From positions 5,022,001-5,086,000 of the forward strand of contig NZ_CP157484.1 in NCBI RefSeq assembly GCF_045348435.1: a DNA stretch of 64,000 nucleotides, read 5' to 3'. Below, in pieces: positions 26,164-34,929 of this stretch. The notes under the pieces are model-generated. The model was given only the letters and a program-made list of their open reading frames with translations, was not told the origin of the DNA and made no database searches. Position 1 is the stretch's first letter. Every line of letters begins with the position of its first letter. The DNA comes from Alsobacter sp045348435 (GTDB lineage Bacteria > Pseudomonadota > Alphaproteobacteria > Rhizobiales > Beijerinckiaceae). The translations under genes and the position numbers were made by a program.

Positions 26164-26646
26164 TCAGGCGTTCGCGGGCTGGCCCTGCACTTCGGAGATG
26201 CGCTGGCGGAACAGCGCCGCAAAGTCGATCGGATCGATGAAGAGCGGCGGGAAGCCGCCATTGCGGACCGCGTCGGCCACGATCTGGCGCGCGAACGGGA
26301 ACAGCAGGCGCGGGCACTCGATCATCACGACCGGGTGGACATTCTCCTGCGGGATGTTCTGGATCCGGAAGATGCCCGAATAGAGCAGCTCGAAGCTGAA
26401 CAGCAGCTCGGGCGCCTCGCCGGCCTTGCCTTCCAGCGTCAGCTCGACCTCGAAGTCGGTATCCGAGAGCTGCTTGGCGTTGACGTTGACCGAGATCGAG
26501 ATCTGCGGCGGATTGGCCTGCGGGGTCAGCGAACGCGGCGCGTTCGGGTTCTCGAACGAGAAATCCTTGATGTACTGGGCGAGCGCGTTGAGCGCCGGCG
26601 CCATATCCTGCTCGGGTGCGCCGCCGGCGCCGTTTCCGTTGGCCAT
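26164..26646 (-). CDS. secB: Protein-export chaperone SecB
   Basis: Tetrameric cytosolic chaperone that holds precursor proteins unfolded and hands them to SecA. The 160-residue sequence has the family strands ISISVNVNAKQLSDTDFEVE and the motif LLFSFELLYSGIF, then CPRLLFPFARQIVADAVRNG. Normal length. It diverges from the Tim44-like gene across 245 bp in which no clear promoter hexamers were found. dnaQ-secB adjacency next to the origin is conserved in alphaproteobacteria. Confidence 0.95.
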   Translation of the reverse strand: MANGNGAGGAPEQDMAPALNALAQYIKDFSFENPNAPRSLTPQANPPQISISVNVNAKQLSDTDFEVELTLEGKAGEAPELLFSFELLYSGIFRIQNIPQENVHPVVMIECPRLLFPFARQIVADAVRNGGFPPLFIDPIDFAALFRQRISEVQGQPANA

Positions 26647-26891
26647 GGGTCGTCTCCTGCTGGCGGCCCCCTGGCCGACCGTAAGCTGTGTGGGCGTGCG
26701 GACCGGCGCACCGGTCCTTCGCGGGGCGGGCTATCACGGAACCCGGTGGGCCACAAGGACGGCGGCGCGCCCTGATTCCTTCCGGACGCGACTTCCAGCG
26801 GGACCGCGGGTGGATGTTGACGCCGCGAAGGTCCATATAAGGCGTGCACGAGTTTCGGCGCGGGGCCGATGCAGGACGAGACGACCGAGCG

Positions 26892-27599
26892 ATGCAGGAT
26901 TCCTTCGACATCACCACGATCATCTTTCTGGCCCTGGCCGTGTTCGTGATTTGGCGTCTCCGGTCGGTTCTCGGGACCCGGACCGGCAACGAAAGGCCCC
27001 CCATGATGCGCCGGGCGGAGCCTCAGGCGCCCGCCGCCGCCAATGATTCCAATGTGGTGCGCCTCGACCGAGCGCCCGAGGGGCCCGCTCCGGAACTGGG
27101 CCAGCGCGATCCAGACCGCTGGAAGGGCGTCGCTGAACCCGGCACCCCGCTGGCCGCGTCGCTCGACGCCATCGCGGCCGCCGAGAACGGATTCGACGCC
27201 CGCGGCTTCCGCGAAGGGGCCAAGAGCGCCTATGAGATGATCGTGACGGCATTCGCCGGAGGCGACCGCCGGGCGCTGAAGGAGCTCCTCTCCAAGGACG
27301 TGTATGACGGGTTCGTCGCCGCCATCGGCGAGCGCGAGAAGCGCGGCGAGAAGGTGGAGACCACCTTCGTGTCGATCGACAAGGCCGAGCTGGTGGACGC
27401 CCAGCTGCGCGGCCGCTCGGCCCAGATCACCGTGCGCTTCCTGTCGAAGCTCATCACCGCCACGCGCGACCGGACCGGCGCCGTCGTCGACGGCGCGCCC
27501 GACAAGGTCGTGGACGTCACCGATGTCTGGACCTTCGCGCGCGACGCAGGCTCCCGCGATCCCAACTGGAAGCTCGTGGCGACCGAAGCCGGTCACTGA
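26892..27599 (+). CDS. Tim44-like (TimA) domain protein
   Basis: Inner-membrane protein of 235 residues with an N-terminal anchor (TTIIFLALAVFVIWRL), a disordered Ala/Pro linker and a C-terminal Tim44-like domain from about residue 90, including AYEMIVTAFAGGDRRALKELL and VTDVWTFARDAGSRDPNWKLV. In mitochondria Tim44 tethers Hsp70 to the translocase; the bacterial role is less settled. ATG 26892 is chosen as it places the membrane anchor at the N-terminus. It lies seven bases before mltA. Confidence 0.85.
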   Translation: MQDSFDITTIIFLALAVFVIWRLRSVLGTRTGNERPPMMRRAEPQAPAAANDSNVVRLDRAPEGPAPELGQRDPDRWKGVAEPGTPLAASLDAIAAAENGFDARGFREGAKSAYEMIVTAFAGGDRRALKELLSKDVYDGFVAAIGEREKRGEKVETTFVSIDKAELVDAQLRGRSAQITVRFLSKLITATRDRTGAVVDGAPDKVVDVTDVWTFARDAGSRDPNWKLVATEAGH

Positions 27600-27606
27600 G
27601 GGCCTG

Positions 27607-28833
27607 ATGACGCGCTGGCGGCCGCTCCGGGCTATCGTCGCCCTCGGCGGCTGCGCCTGGGCCATGGCGCCGGCGCTCGCTCTCGACGCTCCCGCTCCGC
27701 TTGCTTCCGCCGAGACCGCCCCGATGTCCTCGCTTTCCCCACAGAGTCGCGAAGGCCCCGGCGGGTCGACGCTTCGCCCCGTCGACTTCGGCGCGCTGGC
27801 CGGCTGGGCGCGCGACGACCACGCAGCCGCCTTCGCGACGTTTCTTCGGACTTGCCGGGCGCTGACCGGCGCGACCCCGGCGTTGCGTCCGGGCCTCGCC
27901 CCGGCGCCCGCCTTGCTGGACGCCTGCGAGGCGGCCCTTGCGATTCGCGACGTCGGCCCGGAGCAGGCCAGACTGTTCTTCGAAACGCGGTTCCAGCCCC
28001 TGGAGATCGCGCCTCGCGAGGGCCAGGGCTTCCTGACGGGCTATTACGAGCCTGAGGTGGAAGGCTCGCTCACGCCCGGCCCCGATTTCCCCACGCCGGT
28101 GCTGGGCCGTCCTGACGACCTCGTCACGATCCCGTCCGGGGTCGACCGGGGCGGCCTGGATCCCGCGCTGGCGGCGGCCCGCCGGACGCCCTCCGGTCTG
28201 GAGCCCTATGCGGACCGCGCCGCCATCCAGGACGGCGCCCTCGCCGGCCGGGGACTCGAGCTTCTATACCTGCGCGACGACGTCGAGCTCTTCCTCGCGC
28301 AGGTGCAGGGATCGGCCCGCGTGCGCCTTCCGGACGGCTCAGTTCTGCGCATGGTCTATGCCGGCCGCAACGGCCACCCCTACGCCTCCATCGGACGCAT
28401 CATCGTCTCGGAGGGGCGCATGACCCTGGAGGAGATGTCGCTGGAGCGGCTGAAGGCCTGGCTGCGCCAGAACCCTGCCGAGGCCCGCCGCATCATGCGG
28501 ATGAACCGCTCCTATATCTTCTTCGCCATCGGCCAGGGCATGGACCCGGCGGCCGGTCCGATCGGCGCCGCCTCGGTCCCGCTGACCCCGGGCCGCTCCA
28601 TCGCGGTGGACCGCGGGCTGTGGAGCTACGGCCTGCCGTTCTGGATCGACGCCGACCTGACCTCCGCGACCGGCTCGGCGTGGTCGCGCCTGATGATCGC
28701 GCAGGACACTGGCTCGGCGATCCTGGGCCCGGCCAGGGCGGACATCTTCTTCGGCTCAGGCGCCGAGGCCGGAACGAAGGCCGGGCTCGTCCGGCATCCC
28801 GGCCGCTTCGTGGTGCTGGAGCCCCGGTCGTGA
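27607..28833 (+). CDS. mltA: Membrane-bound lytic murein transglycosylase A
   Basis: Cleaves peptidoglycan glycan strands to 1,6-anhydro products. The 408-residue protein has an N-terminal hydrophobic signal (AIVALGGCAWAMAPALA); the Cys in it could be a lipobox but the -1/-3 residues GG-C are followed by A, so lipidation is uncertain. The MltA domain includes GFLTGYYEPEVEGS and VQGSARVRLPDG. The C-terminal 3D domain carries the catalytic Asp in IAQDTGSAI. It is upstream of the Smr gene by ten bases. Confidence 0.93.
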   Translation: MTRWRPLRAIVALGGCAWAMAPALALDAPAPLASAETAPMSSLSPQSREGPGGSTLRPVDFGALAGWARDDHAAAFATFLRTCRALTGATPALRPGLAPAPALLDACEAALAIRDVGPEQARLFFETRFQPLEIAPREGQGFLTGYYEPEVEGSLTPGPDFPTPVLGRPDDLVTIPSGVDRGGLDPALAAARRTPSGLEPYADRAAIQDGALAGRGLELLYLRDDVELFLAQVQGSARVRLPDGSVLRMVYAGRNGHPYASIGRIIVSEGRMTLEEMSLERLKAWLRQNPAEARRIMRMNRSYIFFAIGQGMDPAAGPIGAASVPLTPGRSIAVDRGLWSYGLPFWIDADLTSATGSAWSRLMIAQDTGSAILGPARADIFFGSGAEAGTKAGLVRHPGRFVVLEPRS

Positions 28834-28843
28834 GCCGTCTGGG

Positions 28844-29419
28844 ATGACACGCCGCCGCCGCACCCTGACGGGCGACGAAGTCGCGCTGTGGGCGCATGTC
28901 ACGCGCCATGTCGCCCCCATGCCGGGGCAGGCTCGCCCGGAACCTCCGCCCGCTCCCGCCGCCGCGCCCGAACCGCAAAGCGCGGCCAAGCCGCCTCCGC
29001 CCGCGCCGCCCGCGCCCCGAAAGGCCAAGCCGGCGCCGGCGCCCGTCGCTCCGCTCGCGCCCTTGGAGCGGCGCCTGCGCCAGCGGCTGTCGCGCGGCTC
29101 CCATCCGATCGACGCCTCCATCGACCTGCACGGCATGCGGCAGGCCGAGGCGCATGATGCGCTCCGGGGTTTCCTCCACGGCGCGCAGGCCCAGGGCTTC
29201 CTGGTGGTGCTCGTCGTCACCGGCAAGGGCGGCGGCGCGCAGGACCGCGGCGGCCTCTTCGACGAGCGCGGCGTCCTGCGCCGGACCGTGCCGCACTGGC
29301 TGCGGCTGCCTGATCTGAGGACTCTCGTGGTGGGCTTCGAGGAAGCCGCCCAGCATCATGGCGGCGCGGGCGCGCTCTATGTGAGGATCCGGCGGCGGCG
29401 AGCCCCGGGCGAAGCATGA
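28844..29419 (+). CDS. Smr-domain protein
   Basis: A 191-residue protein with a Pro/Ala-rich N-terminal half and a C-terminal Smr domain. The domain has SIDLHGMRQAEAHDAL, with the DLHG motif near residue 90, then VVTGKGG and VRIRRRR at the end. Smr domains bind or cleave nucleic acids, and in some families rescue stalled ribosomes; this member's role is unknown. Its stop overlaps the HTH gene by four bases, giving a mltA-smr-HTH unit. Confidence 0.88.
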   Translation: MTRRRRTLTGDEVALWAHVTRHVAPMPGQARPEPPPAPAAAPEPQSAAKPPPPAPPAPRKAKPAPAPVAPLAPLERRLRQRLSRGSHPIDASIDLHGMRQAEAHDALRGFLHGAQAQGFLVVLVVTGKGGGAQDRGGLFDERGVLRRTVPHWLRLPDLRTLVVGFEEAAQHHGGAGALYVRIRRRRAPGEA

Positions 29420-29796
29420 CGCCCTTCGGCGAGCGGCTGCGCGCGCTGCGCGCCGAGCGGGGGCTGGCCCTGAAGGACATGGCCGAGGCCCTCGGGGTGT
29501 CGCCGACCTATCTGTCGGCGCTCGAACACGGCCGCCGCGGGCGTCCCAACTGGGGCTTCGTCCAGCGCGTCATCCAGTATTTCAACATCATCTGGGACGA
29601 CGCCGAGGACCTCCTGCGGCTCGCAGACCTGTCCCATCCGCGCATCGCTGTAGACACGGCCGGGCTCTCGCCCGCCGCCACCCGTCTGGCCAATCGCCTG
29701 GCCCGGTGCGTGGGCGACCTGGACGACGAGGATCTGGCCGCGATCGACGCCATCCTGGACCGGGCGCAGAAGCGCTCCCGGCCCGACCGCGCTTGA
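29416..29796 (+). CDS. XRE-family helix-turn-helix regulator
   Basis: Small (126 residue) DNA-binding protein. The HTH lies in the first 60 residues: FGERLRALRAERGLALKDMA, then ALGVSPTYLSALEHGRRGRP. The C-terminal half is helical with a heptad-like pattern (TRLANRLARCVGDLDDEDL) and may dimerise. No ligand domain. Coupled to the Smr gene by an ATGA overlap; the target is unknown but could be its own operon. Confidence 0.88.
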   Translation: MTPFGERLRALRAERGLALKDMAEALGVSPTYLSALEHGRRGRPNWGFVQRVIQYFNIIWDDAEDLLRLADLSHPRIAVDTAGLSPAATRLANRLARCVGDLDDEDLAAIDAILDRAQKRSRPDRA

Positions 29797-29851
29797 CCGC
29801 CGCCGGCCCGGGTGTCACCACGGGCCGCCCTTCATCATCGGAAAGCCCCTC

Positions 29852-30850
29852 ATGACTGCTCCGCTCTACGACGTCCTCGGCCTCGGAAACGCCATCGTGG
29901 ACGTTCTTGCGCGTACGGAGGACGATTTCCTCATCGCCCACAACCTGCACAAGGGCGCGATGCGGCTGATCGAGGAGCCCGAGGCGGAGCGTCTGTTCGA
30001 AGCCATGGGACCCGCGACGGTGATCTCCGGCGGGTCGGTGGCCAACTCCATCGTCGGGGTCGCGTCCTTCGGGGGGAGGGGGGCCTATATCGGCAAGGTG
30101 AAAGCCGACGAGGTGGGCCGCCACTTCACCCATGACATCCGTTCGATCGGGGTCCATTTTCCCACCGCGCCCTCCGCCTCCGGCCCCGCCACGGCGCGCA
30201 GCTTCATCCTGGTGACTCCGGATGGCGAGCGCACCATGAACACCTATCTGGGCGCATGCCAGAACCTGGGCCCCGAGGACGTGGATCCGGAGACCGTCGC
30301 GGCCTCGCGGATCGTCTATCTCGAGGGGTATCTGTGGGACCGCGAGCATGCCAAGCAGGCCTTCCGCCGCGCCGCGCAGCTCGCCCATGTGGCCGGGCGC
30401 AGCGTCGCCCTGACGCTCTCCGACAGTTTCTGCGTGGACCGTTACCGCGACGAGTTCCTCGACCTGATGCGCTCCGGCGCGGTCGATATTCTGTTCGCCA
30501 ATGAGAGCGAGTTGCGCAGCCTCTACCAGACCGCCGACTTCGCCACCGCGGTCTCGGCGCTGCGGGACGAGAACCTGCTCGGCGTCGTGACTCGCTCCGA
30601 GGAGGGCTGCCTCGTGGTCACCCGCGAGGAGACGCAGGCCGTCGACGCCCATCCGATCGACAAGCTCGTCGACACGACCGGAGCCGGGGACCTGTTCGCG
30701 GCCGGCTTCCTGTTCGGCCTGGCGCGGGATTTCGACGCGGTGACCTGCGCCCGGCTGGGCGGGCTCGCGGCCGCCGAGGTCATCCAGCATGTGGGCGCCC
30801 GGCCGGAAGCGCCTCTGCTCGACCTCGCCCGCGAAGAAGGCCTTCTCTGA
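29852..30850 (+). CDS. PfkB-family kinase, adenosine kinase-like
   Basis: Ribokinase-fold kinase of 332 residues. The N-terminal substrate region is VLGLGNAIVDVLAR and ISGGSVANSIVG; the C-terminal anion hole and catalytic base are DTTGAGDLFAAGFLFG. The overall pattern is that of bacterial proteins labelled adenosine kinase, but the sugar substrate is not provable from sequence. It converges with coaA; a parS-like site fills the 51-bp gap. Confidence 0.85.
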   Translation: MTAPLYDVLGLGNAIVDVLARTEDDFLIAHNLHKGAMRLIEEPEAERLFEAMGPATVISGGSVANSIVGVASFGGRGAYIGKVKADEVGRHFTHDIRSIGVHFPTAPSASGPATARSFILVTPDGERTMNTYLGACQNLGPEDVDPETVAASRIVYLEGYLWDREHAKQAFRRAAQLAHVAGRSVALTLSDSFCVDRYRDEFLDLMRSGAVDILFANESELRSLYQTADFATAVSALRDENLLGVVTRSEEGCLVVTREETQAVDAHPIDKLVDTTGAGDLFAAGFLFGLARDFDAVTCARLGGLAAAEVIQHVGARPEAPLLDLAREEGLL

Positions 30851-30857
30851 GCCGCCT

Positions 30858-30871
30858 GATTCACGTGAAAC
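30858..30871. promoter_or_regulatory. parS: Degenerate parS-like site between adenosine kinase-like gene and coaA
   Basis: GATTCACGTGAAAC; the 16-mer at 30857-30872 matches TGTTTCACGTGAAACA at 15 of 16, the mismatch breaking palindrome symmetry in one arm. It lies in a short gap between two convergent genes, about 8.5 kb right of the origin. Confidence 0.6.
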
Positions 30872-30901
30872 ATGCGCCGGCGGCGCCGGGCTTCACGCCG
30901 C

Positions 30902-31861
30902 TCAGAGCTTGCGGAGCGCCACTTTCTCGATGCGATGGCTCGCGCCCTTGGTGAGCACGAGGCTGGCCCGCGGACGCGTCGGCAGCACGTTGTCCCGCAG
31001 GTTCGGCAGGTTGGTGCGCCGCCAGATGGATCGCGCGACCTCCTCGGCCTCCTCGTCGGTCAGTTCGGCGTATTTCTTGAAGAAGGACCTCGGATCCCGG
31101 AAGGCGGTCTGCCGCAGCGTCATGAAGCGCGACACGTACCACTTTTCGAGCAGGTCCTCGTCGGCGTCCAGATAGACCGAGAAGTCGAAGAAGTCGGACA
31201 CGAAGGGCACTGTCCGGCCGTCCCGGGCGCGGCTCGGCTGCAGCACGTTGAGGCCCTCGACGATGAGGATGTCGGGACGGTCCACCGTCACGAACTCTTC
31301 CGGCATCACGTCATAGATCAGGTGCGAGTAGACCGGTGCGCGCACTTTCCGCTCGCCGGCCTTCACCTGCGACAGGAAGCGCGTCAGCGCGAGGCCGTCA
31401 TAGCTTTCCGGAAAGCCCTTCTTCTCCATCAGCCCTTCGCGCTGCAGGACGGCGTTGGGATAGAGGAAGCCGTCGGTGGTGACGAGGTCCACCTTGGGGG
31501 TGTTGGGCCAGCGCGACAGCAGCGCCCTCAGCACGCGTGCGGTGGTCGACTTGCCGGCCGACACCGATCCGGCGATGCCGATCACGTAGGGCACCTTTCC
31601 GTCCTCGGCGAGCAGGAAGCGCTGCGTCGCCTTGAACAGCCCCTGCGTGGCCGCGACGTAGAGCGACAAAAGTCGCGACAGCGGCAGGTAGATCGCCACG
31701 ACCTCCTCGAGCGAGATCGGATCGTGCAGCGACTGGAGCTTCAGCAGGTCCTCGACGCCCAGCGTCAAAGGCGTGTCGGCGCGCAGGGCCGCCCATTCGT
31801 CGCGCGTGAACACGCGGTACGGAGAGAGCTCGTCGCTGGCCGGCGTGACGCGCTCGTTCAT
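30902..31861 (-). CDS. coaA: Pantothenate kinase, type I
   Basis: First and controlling step of coenzyme A synthesis. P-loop GIAGSVSAGKSTTARVL near residue 98, DLVTTDGFLYPN, and the substrate lid segment DFSVYLDADEDLLEKWYVSR. ATG 31861 gives 319 residues, the usual length; the further upstream frame adds a basic tail not found in the family. It lies 31 bases after hisE and is probably the last gene of the his transcript. Type I enzymes are feedback-inhibited by CoA. Confidence 0.95.
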   Translation of the reverse strand: MNERVTPASDELSPYRVFTRDEWAALRADTPLTLGVEDLLKLQSLHDPISLEEVVAIYLPLSRLLSLYVAATQGLFKATQRFLLAEDGKVPYVIGIAGSVSAGKSTTARVLRALLSRWPNTPKVDLVTTDGFLYPNAVLQREGLMEKKGFPESYDGLALTRFLSQVKAGERKVRAPVYSHLIYDVMPEEFVTVDRPDILIVEGLNVLQPSRARDGRTVPFVSDFFDFSVYLDADEDLLEKWYVSRFMTLRQTAFRDPRSFFKKYAELTDEEAEEVARSIWRRTNLPNLRDNVLPTRPRASLVLTKGASHRIEKVALRKL

Positions 31862-31892
31862 GCGCGCGCTCCTCTGATGGGCGGGGGACGCT

Positions 31893-32213
31893 TCACCCTT
31901 GCGGGCGCGACGCCTTTTCCTGAAGCCCGGATTGCGCCGTACGGCGGGCGAGCTCGTCAAGAACATCCTGCAACGGCAGCCCTCTCGCGCGAAGCACGAC
32001 TAAGAGATGATACAGCAGATCCGCGCTTTCCATCTTCAGGGCGCGCAGATCGCCCTCCACGGCCGCGATCACGGTTTCGACCGCTTCCTCGCCCAGCTTC
32101 TTGGCGGCGTGGGCCGGACCCTTGCCGATCAGCTTGGCCGTGTAGGATTCGTCCGGGGACGCCTTGGCGCGCTCCGCCAGATAGGCTTCCAGGTCCGCCA
32201 GGGTGAACGCCAT
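31893..32213 (-). CDS. hisE: Phosphoribosyl-ATP diphosphatase
   Basis: Second step of histidine synthesis. The 106-residue all-helical MazG-like protein has KLGEEAVETVIAA and ADLLYHLLVVL, the metal-binding helices of the family. It is a separate gene, not fused to hisI. Its start shares one base with the hisF stop (TGATG), so coupling is likely. Confidence 0.94.
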   Translation of the reverse strand: MAFTLADLEAYLAERAKASPDESYTAKLIGKGPAHAAKKLGEEAVETVIAAVEGDLRALKMESADLLYHLLVVLRARGLPLQDVLDELARRTAQSGLQEKASRPQG

Positions 32214-32986
32214 CAGTCGATCCTCACGGGCAGTCCCGCGGCCGCGAGCTTCTGCTTGGCTTCCAGGACCGTGTGCTCGCCGAAGTGGAAGATCGAGGCG
32301 GCCAGCACTGCGCTGGCGTGGCCGTCGCGGACCCCCGCCACCATGTGGTCGAGCGTGCCCACGCCGCCCGATGCGATCACCGGCGCCGGAACGGCGTCCG
32401 AGACCGCGCGGGTGAGCGCCACGTCGTAGCCCGACTTGGTGCCGTCCCGGTCCATGGAGGTGAGCAGGATCTCTCCCGCGCCCAGCTCGCAGACCTCCTC
32501 GGCGAAAGCGATCGCGTCGATGCCGGTGGGCGTGCGGCCGCCATGCGTGAAGATCTCCCAGCGGTCGTCCTCGCCGGGTCCCGAGACCTTCTTGGCGTCG
32601 ATCGCCACCACGATGCATTGCACACCGAACTTCTCGGCCGCCCGGCGCACGAACTGGCGGTCCGTCACCGCGGCCGTGTTGATCGAGACCTTGTCGGCCC
32701 CGGCCAGCAGCAAGGTCCGGATGTCCTCGACCGTGCGCACGCCGCCGCCGACCGTCAGCGGCATGAAGCAGGCTTCCGCCGTGCGGGTCACGACGTCGAT
32801 CAGCGTGCCGCGACGTTCGTGGCTGGCCGTGATGTCGAGGAAGCACAGCTCGTCCGCGCCGGCCGCGTCATACGCGATCGCGCTTTCGACCGGGTCGCCC
32901 GCGTCGCGCAGGCCGACGAACTGGACGCCCTTCACCACGCGCCCGTCCTTCACGTCGAGGCAGGGGATCACCCGGACCTTAAGCAT
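32213..32986 (-). CDS. hisF: Imidazole glycerol phosphate synthase subunit HisF
   Basis: Cyclase subunit; uses ammonia from HisH to make IGP and AICAR. The (beta/alpha)8 barrel starts KVRVIPCLDVKDGRVVKGVQ with the catalytic Asp and has the second catalytic Asp in TSMDRDGTKSGYD. 257 residues. It overlaps hisA by eight bases. Confidence 0.97.
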   Translation of the reverse strand: MLKVRVIPCLDVKDGRVVKGVQFVGLRDAGDPVESAIAYDAAGADELCFLDITASHERRGTLIDVVTRTAEACFMPLTVGGGVRTVEDIRTLLLAGADKVSINTAAVTDRQFVRRAAEKFGVQCIVVAIDAKKVSGPGEDDRWEIFTHGGRTPTGIDAIAFAEEVCELGAGEILLTSMDRDGTKSGYDVALTRAVSDAVPAPVIASGGVGTLDHMVAGVRDGHASAVLAASIFHFGEHTVLEAKQKLAAAGLPVRID

Positions 32987-33737
32987 GGGCGGGATCCTGC
33001 GCCGCGTTGCGGATCAGCGCCAGCGCCTCGCGGGCGTCGAGGCGGCCGTCATAGAGCGCGCGTCCGCTGATCGCGCCTTCGAGCACGGCGCAGTCGGGCT
33101 GCAGCATGCGCCGCACGTCGTCGAGCGACGCGAGCCCGCCCGAGGCGATCACCGGGATGCCGACCGCCGCCGCGAGGGCCAGGGTCGCCTCGATGTTCAG
33201 CCCCGTGAGCACGCCGTCCCGGGCGATGTCGGTGTAGACCAGCGCCGCGACGCCGGCGTCCTCGAAGGTGCGGCCGAGGTCTTCGGCCGACATCTCGGAC
33301 ATCCGGGCCCAGCCCTCGACGGCGACGCGGCCCTCGCGGGCGTCGATGCCGACCGCGATCTGGCCAGGGAAGCGCCGCGCGGCTTCGCGCACGAAGTCGG
33401 GATCCCGCACCGCCGCGGTCCCGATGATCACCCGCCGGACGCCGCGGGTCAGCCAGCCTTCCACGGTCTTCATGTCGCGGATGCCGCCGCCGAGCTGCAG
33501 CGGCAGCGACACGCGGGCGAGGATGGACTCCACCGCCGCGGCGTTCATCGGCCGGCCCGCAAAGGCTCCGTCGAGATCCACGAGGTGCAGCCACGTGAAC
33601 CCTTCGGCCTCAAAGGCGGCCGCCTGGGCGGCGGGATCGTCGTTGAAGACCGTGGCCTGGCTCATGTCGCCCTGGACTAGGCGAACGCAGCGGCCTTCCT
33701 TCAGGTCGATCGCGGGAAACAGGATCACGGGCGCCAC
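32979..33737 (-). CDS. hisA: ProFAR isomerase HisA
   Basis: Amadori isomerase making PRFAR. The barrel begins ILFPAIDLKEGRCVRLVQGD with catalytic Asp, and the C-terminal half has the second Asp in VYTDIARDGVLTG. 252 residues. Start is GTG at 33737, inside the end of hisH (13-base overlap). Confidence 0.96.
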   Translation of the reverse strand: MAPVILFPAIDLKEGRCVRLVQGDMSQATVFNDDPAAQAAAFEAEGFTWLHLVDLDGAFAGRPMNAAAVESILARVSLPLQLGGGIRDMKTVEGWLTRGVRRVIIGTAAVRDPDFVREAARRFPGQIAVGIDAREGRVAVEGWARMSEMSAEDLGRTFEDAGVAALVYTDIARDGVLTGLNIEATLALAAAVGIPVIASGGLASLDDVRRMLQPDCAVLEGAISGRALYDGRLDAREALALIRNAAQDPAHA

Positions 33738-34375
33738 CTCAGGAAGTTCGTGATCAGGGCGAGGCCCAGCTTCTGGCTCTTTTCGGGATGAAATTGCGTG
33801 CCGGCCATGTTGTCCCGTCCGACGACCGCCGTGACCGGGCCGCCATAGTCCGATTCCGCCACGACCGTCGCGGGGTCCGAGGCGGCGAGGTGATAGGAGT
33901 GCACGAAATAGGCGTGCCAGCCGTCCGGACCCGTCGGGACGCCGGCCAGCACGGGATGCTCGCGCCGCACGTCGAGCGTGTTCCAGCCCATATGCGGGAT
34001 CTTCAGCGACGGGTCCGACGGCTCCAGCAGGGTGACGTCGCCCGGGATCCAGTCCAGCCCCCGCGAGGTGACGTATTCCAGCCCGCGCGTGGCCATCAAC
34101 TGCATGCCGACGCAGATGCCCAGGAAGGGCTTCCCTTTCCGCCGCACGGCCTCCTCCAGAGCGTCCACCATGCCGGGGACGGCGTCGAGGCCCGCCCGGC
34201 AGTCCGCGAAGGCTCCCACGCCGGGCAGCACGACGCGTTCGGCGTCCAGCACGGCCTGCGGGTCGGAGGTCACCAGCACGGGAACGTCCAGGCCCGCCTC
34301 CCGGGCGGCGCGCTCGAAGGCCTTCTGGGCGGAGTGGAGGTTTCCGGACCCGTAGTCGATGATGGCGACGCTCAT
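33725..34375 (-). CDS. hisH: Imidazole glycerol phosphate synthase subunit HisH
   Basis: Glutaminase subunit feeding ammonia to HisF. The catalytic triad is seen as the nucleophile Cys in GKPFLGICVGMQLM and the His-x-Glu pair in AGTQFHPEKSQ. 216 residues. ATG 34375 overlaps the DUF2628 gene by four bases. Confidence 0.96.
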   Translation of the reverse strand: MSVAIIDYGSGNLHSAQKAFERAAREAGLDVPVLVTSDPQAVLDAERVVLPGVGAFADCRAGLDAVPGMVDALEEAVRRKGKPFLGICVGMQLMATRGLEYVTSRGLDWIPGDVTLLEPSDPSLKIPHMGWNTLDVRREHPVLAGVPTGPDGWHAYFVHSYHLAASDPATVVAESDYGGPVTAVVGRDNMAGTQFHPEKSQKLGLALITNFLRWRP

Positions 34376-34869
34376 CGGGCGCTCCCGGCGTCGGGGAAGA
34401 GCCCGAGCACCTGAGGCTGCGGCCGGACCGCTTGCGACGGCGCGGGGCCGGGGCTCCCGCCCAGCCGGACCGGGACTTCCGTCGCGCGCGACAGCCAGCG
34501 ATCGAAGAAGCGGCGTTCCGCCTCGTCGCGCGACGCCCCGGTCACGACGTCGCGCACCGCATAGCCCCGCCGCGCCAGGCCCCAGGTCTTCAGGTCGGAG
34601 GCCGAGATCGCCACGAAGAGGCCCAGCATAACGTCCAGCACGCCGATCGCCCCATCCCCGAGCCCGGCCGCGCGGCCGACGAAGACGAGCGCCACCGTGA
34701 GGGCGAGCAGGGCCAGGAAGGCGATCCAGAGCCGGTTCGCCAGCAGCCAGATCAGCGGGAAGAACAGCGCCAGCCAGTGGAAGCCCTCTTTCACCAGCAC
34801 GGCGCGTTCCAGTCCGGCCGGCGATCCGGGCGCGGCCTCGGCGGGCAGGTGAACCGAATAGGTCGTCAT
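34372..34869 (-). CDS. DUF2628 membrane protein inside the his operon
   Basis: A 165-residue protein of unknown function. The N-terminal half begins with a short soluble lead, then FHWLALFFPLIWLLANRLWI and two further hydrophobic stretches to about residue 95 (LALLALTVALVFVG, VLDVMLGLFVAIS). A motif LARRGYAVRDVV follows, then a Pro-rich tail. It is coupled to hisH by an ATGA overlap and follows hisB by 60 bases, so it is transcribed with histidine genes. Nothing in it suggests a step of that pathway. Confidence 0.8.
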   Translation of the reverse strand: MTTYSVHLPAEAAPGSPAGLERAVLVKEGFHWLALFFPLIWLLANRLWIAFLALLALTVALVFVGRAAGLGDGAIGVLDVMLGLFVAISASDLKTWGLARRGYAVRDVVTGASRDEAERRFFDRWLSRATEVPVRLGGSPGPAPSQAVRPQPQVLGLFPDAGSAR

Positions 34870-34929
34870 GTCGCGCCTCTCTCGAGCAGTCGTGCAGGGC
34901 GGCTCACGGGAGCCTCGACCCGCCGTGGC

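Noticed and set aside
33587..33594. CACGTG inside hisA as a further parS site
   Set aside because: The flanks (GCCACGTGAACC) break the palindrome beyond the central six to eight bases.
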